Source: Tomocerus qinae (Eukaryota > Arthropoda > Collembola > Entomobryomorpha > Tomoceridae). Taken from it: a DNA stretch of 64,000 nucleotides. Every line of letters starts with the position of its first letter. Position 1 is the first letter of the stretch. Location of the stretch: the NCBI GenBank assembly GCA_020055645.1, contig CM034546.1, positions 96,844,001-96,908,000 on the forward strand. The letters run 5' to 3'. Shown in pieces: positions 1 to 14,100 of this stretch. Below the pieces are notes generated by a model. It was given only the letters and a program-made list of their open reading frames with translations, was not told the origin of the DNA and did not search any database. Made by a program: the position numbers and the translations under genes.

Positions 1-1458
1 TATCTTACAAGAAGCATTGAAGCTATCTGAAATAATTTTGATTATCTTGGCAGGAAACATTCCAATTATTCTGATTCCGTTAAAGTTCAAGAGAGGATCA
101 ATTGACTTTCCAAATTTCTTTACAGACGCTGTCGTATATTCCAACATCTTGTGTGTTTCGTTTTTGCCAACAGTGACAGGGACAAGGGCCATTGAAAACT
201 GATTTTTTGGACTTTCACGATCTTGTGGCAATATCACGCAAGTTAAACCAGCCTGAATTTCTTTAGGAATAGGAAAATTTTTCTGTTTTGCCAGATTTTT
301 CATAGCTCCTGCTATTACCGTGAGAAATATTGACATAATGGAAGAGTTTGTCTTATTTTTTATTTGCTTTAGAACCTCAAAATCAAAGGGTTTAGTGCGG
401 ACATAGGTTTCATGCCCTTTTAATTGTGGACCGTGAAAGCAATTATCATCTTTGGTAAGGGCAGAGCTCAATAGCGTTCTGGGTCCTAAAAGAAACATCT
501 TGCCGTACATAGCAGCAGATTGCAAAAATGTAGTCTTTATAGGTGCATATGGATCTACTATGAGTTCTTGCGGTTTATCACTGATTAAATCGTTAATTAT
601 AGTGATGAAACTCAGTCCATCAAGAAGTCCTTAAAAACAATAGCTTAAATTAGGCAAATGATCATTTAAGGTATTTTTAAGTAAGTGAATCTTTTAAATA
701 AATTTACCGTGATTGATTCTATAAAGCATAGCATAATAGTTGCATCCCTCCTCCTTCCCCGGATCCTTGTAGTCAAACTTCGGTATCACTAAAATTTCCC
801 AAGGAGATTTGTCAAGAGGCAACGCATTTTTATTGAGTCTTCCCAGTTCTTTAGTTACTTCGTCTTCCGTAATCAATCTTTTATTAGCATCGGGAAATAT
901 GTATCTGATATGTTTTGTTATATTATAGTCTTCGTCTTTCTCCAAGCAATAGTAACCGAATTTGGTAATTAATTTGCATCGAAATCTGTCAAAATGTGAT
1001 GTTTTGTCATGATTGTGGAAGGTATTGTGATAGTAATTCTCTCGGATTCTATCTATTTTGCAATCTCCCTTCAATATATGAAACTGTTCTATTACACTTG
1101 GACAACCTGGAGAATCTGGAACCCAATAACTGTCCAAACAAGGATGTAATTTAACATCGTTTCCGTAAACACATTTTAAGTAACAGCTCACACAAATTCT
1201 CACGATGGCATTCACTAGCACTACGATCCCAATAAATGGATATATGCACAAGAATATTAAATGACTGATGATGATCTCCACAATGAATTTAAATCCAGGA
1301 ACTTTCCTTTGTAGATAAATACTCAAAATATAAGTTCCTGCAGTAATTAATAATATCTCTAAGCTTAGGAATGCTAAGCTACTTCCGCTGTAGCTTTTAC
1401 TTTCTTCAGCCAAACCACAAAACTTCTCTGTGGTATTACAAATTTTTGTGGAATTCAT
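1..1458 (-). CDS. WS/DGAT-type acyltransferase, paralog 1 (5' part; continues beyond left edge)
   Basis: Likely wax ester synthase/diacylglycerol acyltransferase (WSD family), a membrane enzyme that joins acyl-CoA to fatty alcohol or diacylglycerol. Exon 1 is 1458-708 and exon 2 is 629 to the window edge. The 78-bp intron (707-630) has GT/AG ends and is phase 1. It cuts the active-site motif, which reads N-H-G-L-L-D-G at residues 249-255 after splicing, where the family has HHxxxDG. The second histidine, the catalytic one in studied family members, is kept; the first is Asn. Residues ~28-48 and ~58-95 are hydrophobic and probably membrane-embedded. About 460 residues are visible and open to the edge. 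The C-terminal ~90 residues, including the PGP-type motif, lie outside. The start is the first ATG of an open frame that aligns with the downstream paralog. Family call firm; substrate unknown. Confidence 0.85.
630..707 (-). other. Intron of acyltransferase paralog 1
   Basis: Read on the minus strand, the donor is GGTAAATTT and the acceptor is TTTTTAAG. The intron is 78 bp and phase 1. It sits inside the HHxxxDG-type motif, at exactly the same codon position as intron 1 of paralog 2, which supports common descent of the two genes. Confidence 0.85.
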
Positions 1459-3103
1459 TTTATTGTACTATGTAGGTACTCAACTATTTAATACATAAAG
1501 CTATTTCTTTTTGTCGCAAATACTCCTCGAGTTATCTTTTGTTACTTTCACACATTTATTAAGGTTTGAATTTCTAAGCAGAGTTTAGTACTACCTTTTC
1601 CTCTAAGAGTAAATAAATAACTGTGCAACTAAATAAAATGTACAGAAAGGGTGATGATGTTCTAGAGTGATTGAAGCTTTATCTCAAATCTGATTTTGAG
1701 CAATTTCCGTAGATACATGGAACATTTAAATCTAAACGTGTATTCCTGGAACTACAATTTCAATACATATAGAAATACATAGCACTTTGCACTATTGCAA
1801 TATATATCATTATAAAAATGATCTTTTCATGTATTTTTAAAGCATACTCTTTTGCACTAAATTGGGTAAAATATACTATCTCATTTAAATCTACTGGCAA
1901 TCATGCAGGAGCACAGGTGCTAAATATAACTAGGTTTTCCTCGAAACGCAAAAGAAAGGTGAAGTCCGAGTCTTAATGAATGGTGTTCTCACGTAGGTAG
2001 GAATTCCGGGAGATGAAATCAGTATCACGCATACATTTAAATTGTCTAATATTTGGTAGAGTATTAGCACTTCAGCGAAATTGGGGAAGCCCTGATATGA
2101 ACGTTTAACTCCTTTAGATTTATGCCTAAGACGTGTCGTGTGGCAAAATTTTAGGCGTGTATAACGCTTAACGAAATAAACGATTTTTCCTTGTCCATGA
2201 TCTTTGAAGTAATATTCAACTGGTTTGTGCACTTACCTCGCCTTGGACTTGTTGTGGGTGAATCTGTTAGCTTCATAACCTAGCCTAACAGATATACCTA
2301 TAAGTAAACAGACAAATGCCTCTGTGCACATCGTGCAAACTGTAGCGTGAATTCATAAAAAGTCAATATTCAGGTAATAACGCTAAATGTACGAAATCAC
2401 TACGTACCTAAACCACTTTCTACCATATTAGAGTCTAGCATTTTATTTCTTGAGAAACTACTTTGGGTTTTACGCCGAAAATAGCTATCAAAACAACTTT
2501 GCTATTATTACGCGCTCGGATAACTTTTTAATATCATTTTTACATATGCATATCACTTGTGTTTTACAGCCGATGTCCAAATGAATTAAGTAGTATACAT
2601 AACTATCTGAAGAACTCATAGCACTAACGTGATAGTACTTTCTGAATAAAATACTACTGCAGGTACAGCGCAAATGAAAGAAATGATATTGCTTGATGTA
2701 ATTTTGATTTTTTCGATTCATAGTTTATTATTATATTTTTACACACACAAAATTGGATTTTATTCCCACTACCATTTATACATTTAAATTTTATTTTTAA
2801 ATGTAGTCAAGTAGTTATAAGTTAATTTACATAGGTAAAAGTCTTATATGAGTAAATGTTGTCTCCAGTTGCAGTAACACATTGATGTTAAATGCCTACT
2901 CTACAAGCAATCTTTGATGCAGTACTGTTATAAATGGGAATAAATAATAATAAAAATAATAATACAAATTCCTACTGTATAATAATAAGAACAAGCTTAT
3001 TGTAAAGCAATTTCACAAAGTAACATTGTAAAATACTATTTACTTTGTGAACTAAAACAAAGAGATATTAATAAGAAAACGTAATATTCATTAGTAGGTC
3101 AGG
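1459..3103. other. Spacer between the two acyltransferase genes
   Basis: This 1.6-kb AT-rich spacer holds the 5' flank of paralog 1 and the 3' flank of paralog 2. Several TTTATT hexamers near 2724-2790 would read AATAAA on the minus strand and could serve as polyadenylation signals for paralog 2, but none stands out. Short open frames here have no recognisable domain and AT-driven composition. A short TAA/AAT microsatellite-like run is at about 2941-2965. Confidence 0.5.
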
Positions 3104-5187
3104 CTACAAGAAAACCGACTCCGATGGGACATTCGCATGCTTGGCTAATGCAACTATTTCATTTTCAAATTGTCTTATCAAATCCGGAATATCTTTGCTG
3201 TCTTTAATAGATGCTTTATCTCCAACCATTGCAGCCCGTAATTTTCCATTGTAGGTCGTAACAGTGACTCCCAAACCTACGAATTTGATCATGTGTTTAA
3301 ATTGCAATTATATCAATTTGTACAGACACATTAAAGAATTAACGTTAGGAAATTTAAGAATCATACCCATTGAAACTTTGATAACATTCCAAGCAATAAA
3401 CTCAATAAGCCGATCACCCCCGAAAAAAGTCATTTCTTCAATTGGCCCTGGACTGTTCGTTAGGACGAATGTGGAATCTCCACTTTCAGTAATATGCTGT
3501 ATTACATTGCAAGGGAAAGCTCCAAAAAATTTCATCACATTAAAATTCACAAAGATATCAACGGATCTCGCTAAAATTGCAGCACTATTTGCTGCAGATG
3601 CCAATCGACTTCCTACCGTTGTTCTACCGGTTTGTATGGGAAGATGTGCAAGGGAAAACCCATTAGTGGGCTCCAGATCTTTGTAAGGTAAAACAGCCAC
3701 TGTTATCATAGAGTTGATTGTCTCAGGTACAGGTAGACCTTTCTTCAGAGCTAAACTTCTTAACGCACCGCCCTGGAAAAAAAGTATCACATCAAATATA
3801 TGTACCTGCATTGTACTTATTTCAATAGCATAATCTTAATTACTTACCACACCCGCGATAATGACAGAAGTGATAGTTGTGTTTGTATTTCTCTTTATTT
3901 TCTTCATTGCTTCCAAACTTATCGGGCGAGACCAATTGAAGGTTTTCTGTCCGATATTCTTCTTACTCGGATGAAAGCAATTCCTGTCTCTAATAAACAT
4001 CGTTTTGAAAAATATGCGGGCCCCAAAAACCAATATCTTAATGTAGATCATCATCCATTGTAATTTACTAAGTTTAAAGGGCTCTAGAGGATCCACTGAT
4101 ATTTTAACAGGTCTATCTGCTAAACGATAATTTACTACGGAATTAGTTGCCGAAAGACCGTCCATGATTGCTGCAAAGATAAAAGTAATTACATTGTATA
4201 CTTACTGGAGGTAATGAAAACATTATTCCTAGGGAATGGACACCAGTTGGAATCATAATATTATTAATATCGTAGATTTAGGTAAGTAGGTTCAATACCG
4301 TGATGGATTTTGTAGATTAGAGCATAGCAATTCTTCCCAGTTGAACGTGAATGCTCACAGTCGAAATGTGGAATAGCAAAGATTTGCCATTGAGGAATAT
4401 TAGGATCAATAGGCTCATCATAAGCATTGCGAATTTCTCCTAAAAGTGTTTCTTTGCTCATCAGAGTTTTGCGTTTTATTGGGTCGTCTATTAGGTACTT
4501 GATTTGGTTTTGATATTTGAACTCCTTGATACGTTCCCAACAGTAATAGCCGAACTTGGTGACAACTTTGCAATCCCTAATTTTATTATTCAATAGTTTC
4601 CATTCTCTCTGGCTCATGAAGCTATTTTCATCTTCTAGTAAACGATTTGAGATTTTATCCAAAGTTCCCAAGTTCCCTTCGATGACTTGCAAATAATGGA
4701 AGTAATTTGTGTCGATTTTCTTGTTGACAGCCCAAAAGCTGTCAATTGGAGACATCAGTTTGATATTGTCCCCATAAACAATTTTAAAATATACGGAGAT
4801 GACGAACCGTACAATTGTTGTTATCGAGTAAGAAACTACAATAATTGGAGACAGGACCAACACTGTCAAATTGCTGATCAGAACTTCAATCGACAATTTT
4901 AACCCAGGAAGTTTTCGAATGAGGGGTAAATTAAATAAATGCCATGCTGCAATCAATAAGGTATACAACAGAGGTATTATCAAAATGGCAGATATTATCG
5001 ATCTGAATAATGAATTTCCAGCTACGTTGACTTTGTCTACTGTGACAGAAGAGCTATTCATTGAAGCATCAGGCGTTTTTGAGTTGCAAGTGTAATTGGT
5101 TTCTAATAAAGAACCCGTACTTGCTAAAGAAACGACTGAATTTACGAAAAAGAAGAAACTTTCTTGAACACTGCACTCCATTTCCAT
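3104..5187 (-). CDS. WS/DGAT-type acyltransferase, paralog 2 (complete)
   Basis: Likely wax ester synthase/diacylglycerol acyltransferase of the WSD family, making neutral lipids at a membrane, probably ER. Four exons: 5187-4299, 4170-3848, 3772-3367 and 3276-3104. All splice sites are GT/AG and the sum is 1791 nt (596 residues plus stop), with no frame break. The catalytic motif H-H-A-I-M-D-G (residues ~295-301) is formed across the first junction. Residues ~60-86 and ~100-135 are hydrophobic. The C-terminal WSD domain shows T-N-S-P-G-P (~509-514) and the conserved G-L-G-V-T-V-T-T-Y-N-G block (~540-550) at the last junction. Length is at the upper end for the family, because of the membrane-embedded N-terminus. 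It lies head-to-tail with paralog 1 on the same strand, so the pair arose by tandem duplication. No regulatory site is visible. Substrate preference cannot be read from sequence. Confidence 0.9.
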
Positions 5188-8100
5188 TTTTGACTCTCAA
5201 GACTTCAAATCTTCATCAGTAAAACATGTAAGAATGGCTCTCTATGGAACTTTTCTGACAGTTCGCTCTGCCTACAACTTATGCCTATACAAAACGCAAT
5301 ACGTACAAAAGAGAATTCAAAGACGATACTAAAGCGTGTGTTTACAACCCAATCTGAGCTGAATTAGGTATAAAACTTTTTAGGTCAAGAAGAGTTGCAA
5401 TAGAGCTTAACTTGACATGACAGTAATTTTGAAATATCTGTGAATAATTTGATAAATAATATTTGCAAGCTAAGGACCAGAAGCAGCAAGTGTGGGAATT
5501 TCTGGTTCATTTGACCTTAACTCTAAATACCTTGACCAAAGATTTTAATCTCTCCAGAAATAATTATAGCTACATGCAACGATTGAATATCATTCACGGA
5601 CTCACGGAAGACTAAAGCAAAGTGCATAAAAGAAACTGAAGTAAATAAGGTCTTATTACCCTTTATTATCTCGCCATGCCATACTCCAGCAATGCACACG
5701 CAACCAACGAAGTATGTTTCTAAGTGAAGCTTTTCTCATGCTTTCGGATACCAATATTAGAATAATGATAACAATATACTGATTGCCAAATGCTTTTCAA
5801 AAGTTAAATGAATAAATGCAACATAGTAAAATAGCACTGCAATTACTTTTTTATTTACTACGCACACTAATGATAATTATTTGTAAGGTCCAAGACAATC
5901 TTCAATAACACTTGTTCTGTGTTTTCGTGGTTGATTGTGTTATCTGATAACTAATAATCTAATTATTCTTTGTTTTCTATGAGAATATTCATTATATTTG
6001 CAATTGTAGTAGTGTGTAAGTCCCATGACTTTATGCTGCATAATATCCAATTGCCCTATACCTATAGCCTCAGAAGTTCTTCGAACTCACTACAAGAATT
6101 CTTTCAAATATAATCCCAAATGCTTTATCTCAATTTGTTCAAAATATTTTGCAGCCTTAAAGAATTCTTCTGTATTGAGATACATCTTTTTCCCTGTTGA
6201 AAATGTTCCAGCCAAAGGAATAACTATTAACGATGAAAAGTTGGCTTTTCCCAAGTTTTGTCAATCTTCTAAATCGATTCATTGTCAACGTAAGAAATAG
6301 ATAAATTTTTTTGAATCCTTTCCAACAACCGACATGCCGGATAATCCTCCTAAATTTTGATAGATTATACCCTATATAAGACATGTTATTAATCATTCAT
6401 ATCGGTTTCTCCTATTATCAGATGAGTAAATAGGCACATTCACATGTTCCAGTCATATCTAATATTATTCATGGCATGTATAACTATTAATGATATTCGT
6501 GAATACTATATCCTTTTGTAGTATTATCACAGTAGTCATAAAAGTTCTTCTGGAGGTATAGTAAATGCTATTAGTAAAGCTAAATAGCACACGCCTACTT
6601 ACGTCTTGCATACAATATTATGCCATTCTATTATCACTGAATCCTCTTGGAATACTTTACTGATTCAAATGCTGTCATTTCTCTGCTTTACAATGAAACT
6701 GGAGACTTATTTGTATGCTATAGATCTTGGTATTGTGTATGCTGATCATTACACTAAATTGACATGAAGCCACTAATGATGATAATACCATTCTCTATTG
6801 TTATTGCTTCAATCCCTTCTCTGAGAGAATCTGTGTCGACACTGCTATACTAACATTGCTCCAGAATTTTCATGAGAGGTAGAGTAATCCCTTCAATTTG
6901 TACCAGTATTCATCTGACAATCTAAAAATTGAAAAACTTTAAAAATTATATTCAGGGATGAATGTTACTCGAGTTTCTACTCTTACTTCTACTGTCATCA
7001 TTACCAACTAGGATAAATCAAGTTTTCTACGAAATGCAAATAGCCAGCATGTTTTGTCCTCTTTACAAATTACGCTATTTGTTTTACACTCACAACTTTA
7101 CAAACGCTCAAACAAGATCCTTGCAAAAGTTTGGTATTGATTCCAAGTTAGCCCCATTTCGATGTTTATTTAAATATTTTAACCCATAATATTGCCTAAA
7201 CACACCCAAGGCTACACAGTTCCTATGTTATAGATTCTACAGATAAATTGCTACTTTTGGCTATCCGTTGACTTATGGGTTTATGTTTATGTTTCAAAAC
7301 AGCTATTAGATATTTTAACATTTTTCTAGCACACTGTACGGTACAGTCTGAGGTAAGGCAAAAAAACCAACCTAACTATATATCTATGCATTTATGTATG
7401 TCTAGTCTCATATAATCGGTTAAGTATTTTGAATCAAAGATTTTATCAAATTTAAAGAAGGTTTTGTCAATTGTAGTAAATAGAAAATGATACGGAATGA
7501 GTTCCAAGGCAGTGTCGAGGAGTATTGTGTATCATTTACTAATAGCTAATATTCCCCGCAGACTCCAATCTCTCTTAATGATTTATTTTGGCTGCATTCA
7601 TTGATCATTAAACGTTTGTCAGTCATTTCTGCAAGCTATCAACTGGCTTGCAATTAGTAGTGAGTTGAACCGTCTCAATGTCTAAGTCTTTAATGTAGTA
7701 ATATGCACAAGCTGTATCCAAAGAGTGCTGTCTGTAAATGAAAGGTGACTACCATCTCATTATTAGATCCGTCCTGATATAAAGTATAAAGACTCTGATT
7801 GGCTTGCATCAGGGCTATTGTATTTCATTGCTGCCATCATAGAAAATACAAATATTTGTTCGTTTAGATATAATCTGACTCTTTCTGCTACCAATATTAT
7901 AGAGCTATAATATTATGACCCTTTTCTATTGTTATTCCATGGCACGATTCCAGTCACAATTACGAAAGTTTGGGTTATTCTCTGTAACGAGCTCATTAGG
8001 CGCCGGAAATGGAAAAATTCAATCGAGAAAGTTCGACCTACCCTAATAAATACGTGTATAGTCACAGTCACAGCACTTAGCTTTGAGTAGGAGGTATTGA

Positions 8101-11100
8101 ATTGAATACAAATACGATGTATATGCTACACAATTCTGTACGAGGTTTGTACAAAGAGATATTCTGTCCATTAGCTGAGTATCAGTTAAAGCTTTACAGT
8201 ACAGTCTTACTGTTCTTACACCAATCGTATGGTCTGAAATTGAATCCAAATAAAATGTCGCAACAGTAATTATCTGTAACATTCTATCGACAAATTGTGT
8301 GCAATTTAGAAAAGGCAGTTGCATTTAATTGGAAGCTGAAACTCTTTTATTTTGACTTGTATTACTTTAACTTTTGTGTCCCCTCCCATTGCCAGGCATT
8401 ACTAGTTTCTAATTCCTTTTGCTTATTTTCAACAAACACTTTGATTGGATTGGGTGGTAGCTCTTCTAATAAATAACCTACAAATGTACTGTTGTGGCAT
8501 ACCTTTTAAGACTTCTGCTGCAATTAGATGATCATCACCTAAAATTAAAGAACTCTCAGTAACTCCCTGGTGATCTAATTATTGTCTCCCCGAGTCTCAG
8601 CTTAAAACCAGTTTGGATGTATAAATGTTTTTTTCTAAACTAAAATCACTTATATTTGTAGTAGAGTAGCTGCTATGACCATTATGGTCCTTGTCCAATG
8701 TTGCTTATTGCTGCAAACAACACGGAAGCAATGAATCAAAGTATTCCTCTACGACAATACAGATTTATGCTTATCTGTATTTATGAGTATTCGTACTTTT
8801 GAGAGAAGTAAGAAGAGTAGCCAAGGATTAAAGGGTCTAGAACTACCCAAAAACTCCAGTACTGGGTAAAAGTGGTACTTGCACTTACCGAATTAGTGCT
8901 AACCACAGAACTACTTTAATTTAAAAAAAATTGTGTAGTCATCCTCCTACTGTCGGTACCGGTTTCGGGAATTAAGATTACCATATGTTACAAGCAGTAC
9001 CGGTATTATTGGAATTTCCCGGTGTTGCAATACTGGCACTGGGTGTTCTACTTATGATTCATGATAGATGTATGTGTATAGAATTTCGAACTATAATATA
9101 AGAAATGTTGCATGCATACTCATATTCGAAATAGGGGCATAAACATTATATGTACAAAATCGTATATCAAATATTTACTAGTATTTATTTAGAACGACGG
9201 ACCCAAGGCACCGAGCAAAGATGACAAGTGATGGCAAAAGCACTATTTATGACAGGATGAACAACGACATGGAGTCTGAGTCTGAGATGTAAAGCATATG
9301 ACAAGTGCTCGGTCATACAAAAGGATACATTATTCACTGCCAACGGTAGTCATCTTATTCATCTGCCATTGCCTCTGTTACTATACCTATGTACAGTAAG
9401 TAGGTACTTGTATCCTGCGCTTTGTCTCTTCAATATTTCCTAGTTCTGAATAAACAGGATGACCTGATACCACTGCTGATGTATTTGCTATCACTTCTTC
9501 ACTATACCTTGCCACTTATTTTAGCATTATTCATGCATGTCGATATCTACCTTTAGGCAAGTATTAGTAAGCACAATATAAATACATAGATGTACACTAG
9601 ACTTACCAAGTGTAGGTACTACATATAATTTAGTATTACACAAGTATGTGGTAGTACAAAATAATGGAACTGATTTTACTGGTTGGTCTGGGAGTAGAAC
9701 TTGGTGACGACACTGACACTGCTGAGATGCAATTTTGTTGCAATTTACTACAATCGGGGGTTTTCCATTTCTGTAGACATGAAAAATTGCCAATTTTAAG
9801 TCATATTCCACTGTCCATCAACTGAATTTATGAAAAGATAATCTTTTTTATAAGATCTGATGACGATGACATCCATACCGATTCAGTCTATTCAGTTGGT
9901 GAAACTAAGATCCAAAGTCCTGACCATAAAGGTGCCTAATATTATTTGTGCAAAGAATATGAGCTGAAGCTGAACAGATACAACTATTTATCTATTTTGC
10001 GTCAACTTTCCAGGTACATTCATACAGAAATTGTCACTCTCTGACAGTCCATTTAAAATAAATAAAATATGACCCCGAACCCTTTTATTCTGACAGCCTT
10101 TCATAGAAATACCTAAGTTGCATGTTGTAAGCGCAGGGGCAAGTAAAGCTGACGTAAGTCACATTTCTCTTAGATTATGTAATATGAGCCGAAAAGGAGA
10201 CCGTAGGTACAATTTGTTTCTTTATAAAATCATGAAGTGAAAGAGTTCGTCATTTTGTTACACAAAGTGTAAACACATAAATATTTGAAAAGCATAGAAT
10301 GCATGCACAATGCACTCTATGCATTAACTTTAATGCAGGAAGAAATTGCTGAGTAGGTGAGTTCGGCTGCTTTTCTCTCCCAGGAGATTCCCAAAAATCT
10401 GATTGCAGCGACTCCTTTTAAGAAAGTAAACTGCTTTAACTCACTGAGTGACTGCTAATGTAAACTGGAAGCTGATTACGAAAGGCCATGGGGAGAAAGA
10501 TAAGAAAGAGAATATAATATGGAACACATTCTTTGATGACATATCACAATTTCGTCTGGTCTGGTCACCTTACCAAAGCTAGCTAATTAAAATGAGCCTT
10601 TGGCCTTTTTGGCCCTGATAAATGCCCTCTGCAATGCACACAATATTTAATGACATTTGTTCCAGGGGAAAAGCTCATACCCACCTAACTCACCGTCACC
10701 ATACTACATAATGTGATGTTGGTTGGAATGAGCATGTTTAAGCATGGGATCTAATTAATACTGACACACTTCCCTCTCCATGTCCTGTGAACCTGGACAT
10801 AAGTCGCTATTTACTGCCAATCCTCAAGTTCTGGGCACAACTAACAGTAATGGACATACACGCAATTAAGTGAAAGGACAGATAAACAACACAGCATGCT
10901 ATCAGGAAGGCACAGGCACAGAACCAATTAATATCTTACTAACACCACCTAACACCACTTGACTATGCTATACATATTATCAGTAATTATTTTATATACT
11001 TCACTAGGTAGGCCTAGTGTACTCTATAAGAATATTATATGTCCACGTCTTCACTATCTCAGAACGGATTAAGACAACTCCTTCAAACTTTTATACGTGT

Positions 11101-14100
11101 TCAATAAAGAAGTTCTAATGTCAAGAAGGGAGAAAATTAAGCTCCACCTCTAGGGAGATGAAATCGAAAAAAAATTATTGCCCTCTGCTTGAATATCTCT
11201 TCACATAAATATGTTATCAAAAGTTGGCTTATACACTTATTGCTGCTTCACTACAATCTACTTTATCACACCCTGTTTATTTTCGTCTGTGTCAGATAAT
11301 ACCACCAACCACCACCTTAATTGTATACTATTACTTTAAAATTATTTTTGAACAATTATCGTTACAAAGTTAATGCTTAGCCTTTCCAACTCATCAAACT
11401 CATTATACATTATGCTCAACAGCCATAGAGTGTACATTGGTTAATAGTTTAATCGAAACCCATTTCAGAATAATAACAGTTATTAACAAGGGATTTTTAT
11501 GATTTTATTTATTACAAATTACAGAATAAAGGAGCATCTTCCAAATGTTTCCCAACAGCGAAGTTGATAAAGTGTAACACAATCATAATGGCCCCACATT
11601 TTAGACAATTAATTGGTCCACTTAATGGCTTTTGGGAAAGATAAGGTACATCAGGCACGAAAAATTTGTGGTCACTTACAAAGCATGTTCACAAAGGTAA
11701 ATTGATGTTTATTCACAGATACATCATGTACGATCTAAGTAGATACAACCATTAATTTAAATTAAAGACTTTTGTGAGAGCTGAAGGGACAAAGAGGATA
11801 CCTGGTGTCTAAGGTACATTATATTGGACAACACAAACGCGTATGGGGAGCATTTCATACACATAATAAATTATGACGATAGTAGAAATTCCATATGCAG
11901 TATATTTTGTGAAGATTCGGGTACTTGTTAACACAGAGAAAGCATGAGGAATGAAAATGAAAGTCATAGTTGTGTGGTAAACGTACACAGTATGAATTTT
12001 AATGAGCACGGAAATCTTTTGGCAGGCTGTGCCAACTTTGTACATTAATCATTCAACCACATTTAGCTATAGAACTGATACTGGTATGGTGTCAGTCTCT
12101 AAGTAGGTGTGTGTGCATCTAGATAAGTATAATAGTAGCAGACCTAAATATAAGACTTTGATTTACCCAGATTCTATTTAAGGGAGAAAGATGGAAAGAT
12201 AGATTGTTCATAGCTATACTGTATTACTTACATAATACAGTCCTACACTTCGTTTGTCGGCAGTACATGTGTGATCTAACCACATATTAAACTCGATGTT
12301 GTTTTAATATTGATCTAACTTTGAGCTTTGAAGTGGCTGCAATGATCAAACCTAGCTTTTTGATTACATATTCTGTCCTATTATGTGATGCGTGAAATTA
12401 CTACCATCTCTAGATGAATTAAAGAAGAGGTCACACAGGCAATGGATTCAATTTATTTTGGAATCATTGATAAAACTTTTTAGAGATGATAGTAGGAATG
12501 ATAGTAAGTGTACATCTTCTTTGCGTGTGTATCTGTATTTTGGCGGTGAGAGACTGACTGAAGAACGGATAATTCTGAGGAAAGTATTATATCCTTTTCT
12601 AAGAGTAGATGATTTGGCCGAAAATAAGGTCTATCAGTTACGTCCTTTTCAGGTTTGGTCAAATGTATATTTACAAATATGTTATAAGCATATTGGTGTA
12701 CAAGACCCGAACTATTTTTTAATATCTACCCTTCTGATTCAGCTTTCGTAATATAGAGAACATAATTAGTTTGTAGGAGTTAGGAAATCTTCTACATCGT
12801 TACGCAGAAATATTAATTATAATATAGTCTACAATACTGCAGAAACAATGCAATTAACTCAAAAATGCGGTCATCATTTACCTCAAATCAAGTTGCTGCG
12901 AAAGTAGCAAAGAACTCTGAAGTTAGTAGGTTTCCAAGATTGCCTCATGGAGCTCACGAAGAAGGTCTGCAAGGTCTAAAAGTAATATCCTGGCTCAACA
13001 ATTTTCGGAATGCACTAGGAACGATAGTTAGCACTTGGAACTTCTATCGAAAGTGATTAAAATAGATACAGATATTTGAACATACTGCTTTATTGCTTTG
13101 TAGACTGGATTAACCAATTCGTGTTGTAACTTTCCACTGTCATTATTGCTGCATTTCATCCTGTTTGCTTAATTAGAATTTCTGTTCTGTACTCCCCCTA
13201 AAGCCTTGTTAGGTCTCGGCTGAATGAAATGCAAAGCCAATTTCAAGTGATGATCTTCGAGTTTCAAACTTTGAATATTAACACATGTATCGAAAGCCTA
13301 CAAGCCTTGGTAATCTAACAAAAATGCTTTAGTAACATTGTGATAAAACTCCACATTGGACTCTATGAGCAATAAGGTACAGGAGGGTGTTTTTCTGTCA
13401 TTAAGTGTAAATCTGCGTTATTTTACACAGAGTTGGAAGTTAGAGCCATGATAGGCCCTGCCGGAGAAGATCTGATAAGTTTATCTCCAAATGTGTCCTT
13501 GTAACGATACTTATACTTGTGTGTCACATTGTCTGAAGACATCTACGATGTCCCACAGATATAAGGATGAAGATGGAGAGCACACATACTACATACAGAT
13601 GGTAATGTAATTAGGTCATGTCCAGTAAGTACCGGAAGGAGCTTACACCTTGTAGGTATAAAACATATCTTTAGTATTGGTGACGAGAAACATAAAAAGG
13701 GGCTCTCTCTATAAAATCATCCAAAGTACATAAAACGCCAGCTACCTCACTAATTTCATCCACATTCAAGCAAGAGGAGAAATTTTATCTTGTTATCCAA
13801 TACATACATATATCAAAGGAAGGCGTAAAGTATCAAAGGGTCAGTCGGATCAAAAGTTCAGCCGCGAACTTTCCCAGAAAAATGCATCAGGGCTTATATT
13901 ACTAAATACATATATCTATACTCCTTGTTCCCAATATGTGTTTGATGAAATCCTAGAATGCTACTTCTTTCCAAGTATACTTGACACGAATTCTTTGTTC
14001 GTATCTTTCATCTATCTTTTGTATGGGAGACTTTGGAGGTGTGTCTATGGCTCTCATAATTCGGTACTTCAAATACTTTTCCATTCTTCGCGACTCTAAC

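Noticed and set aside
1930..2232. 100-codon minus-strand frame between the acyltransferases
   Set aside because: No family features, and located in a spacer. Composition fits chance.
8850..9060. Possible small transposon with ACCGGT/AGTACTGG words
   Set aside because: Repeated words are present, but matching ends and a target duplication could not be found.
12392..12751. 119-codon plus-strand frame
   Set aside because: No recognisable motif, no homologous neighbour and no splice context. Length alone is not enough in a 15-kb open region.
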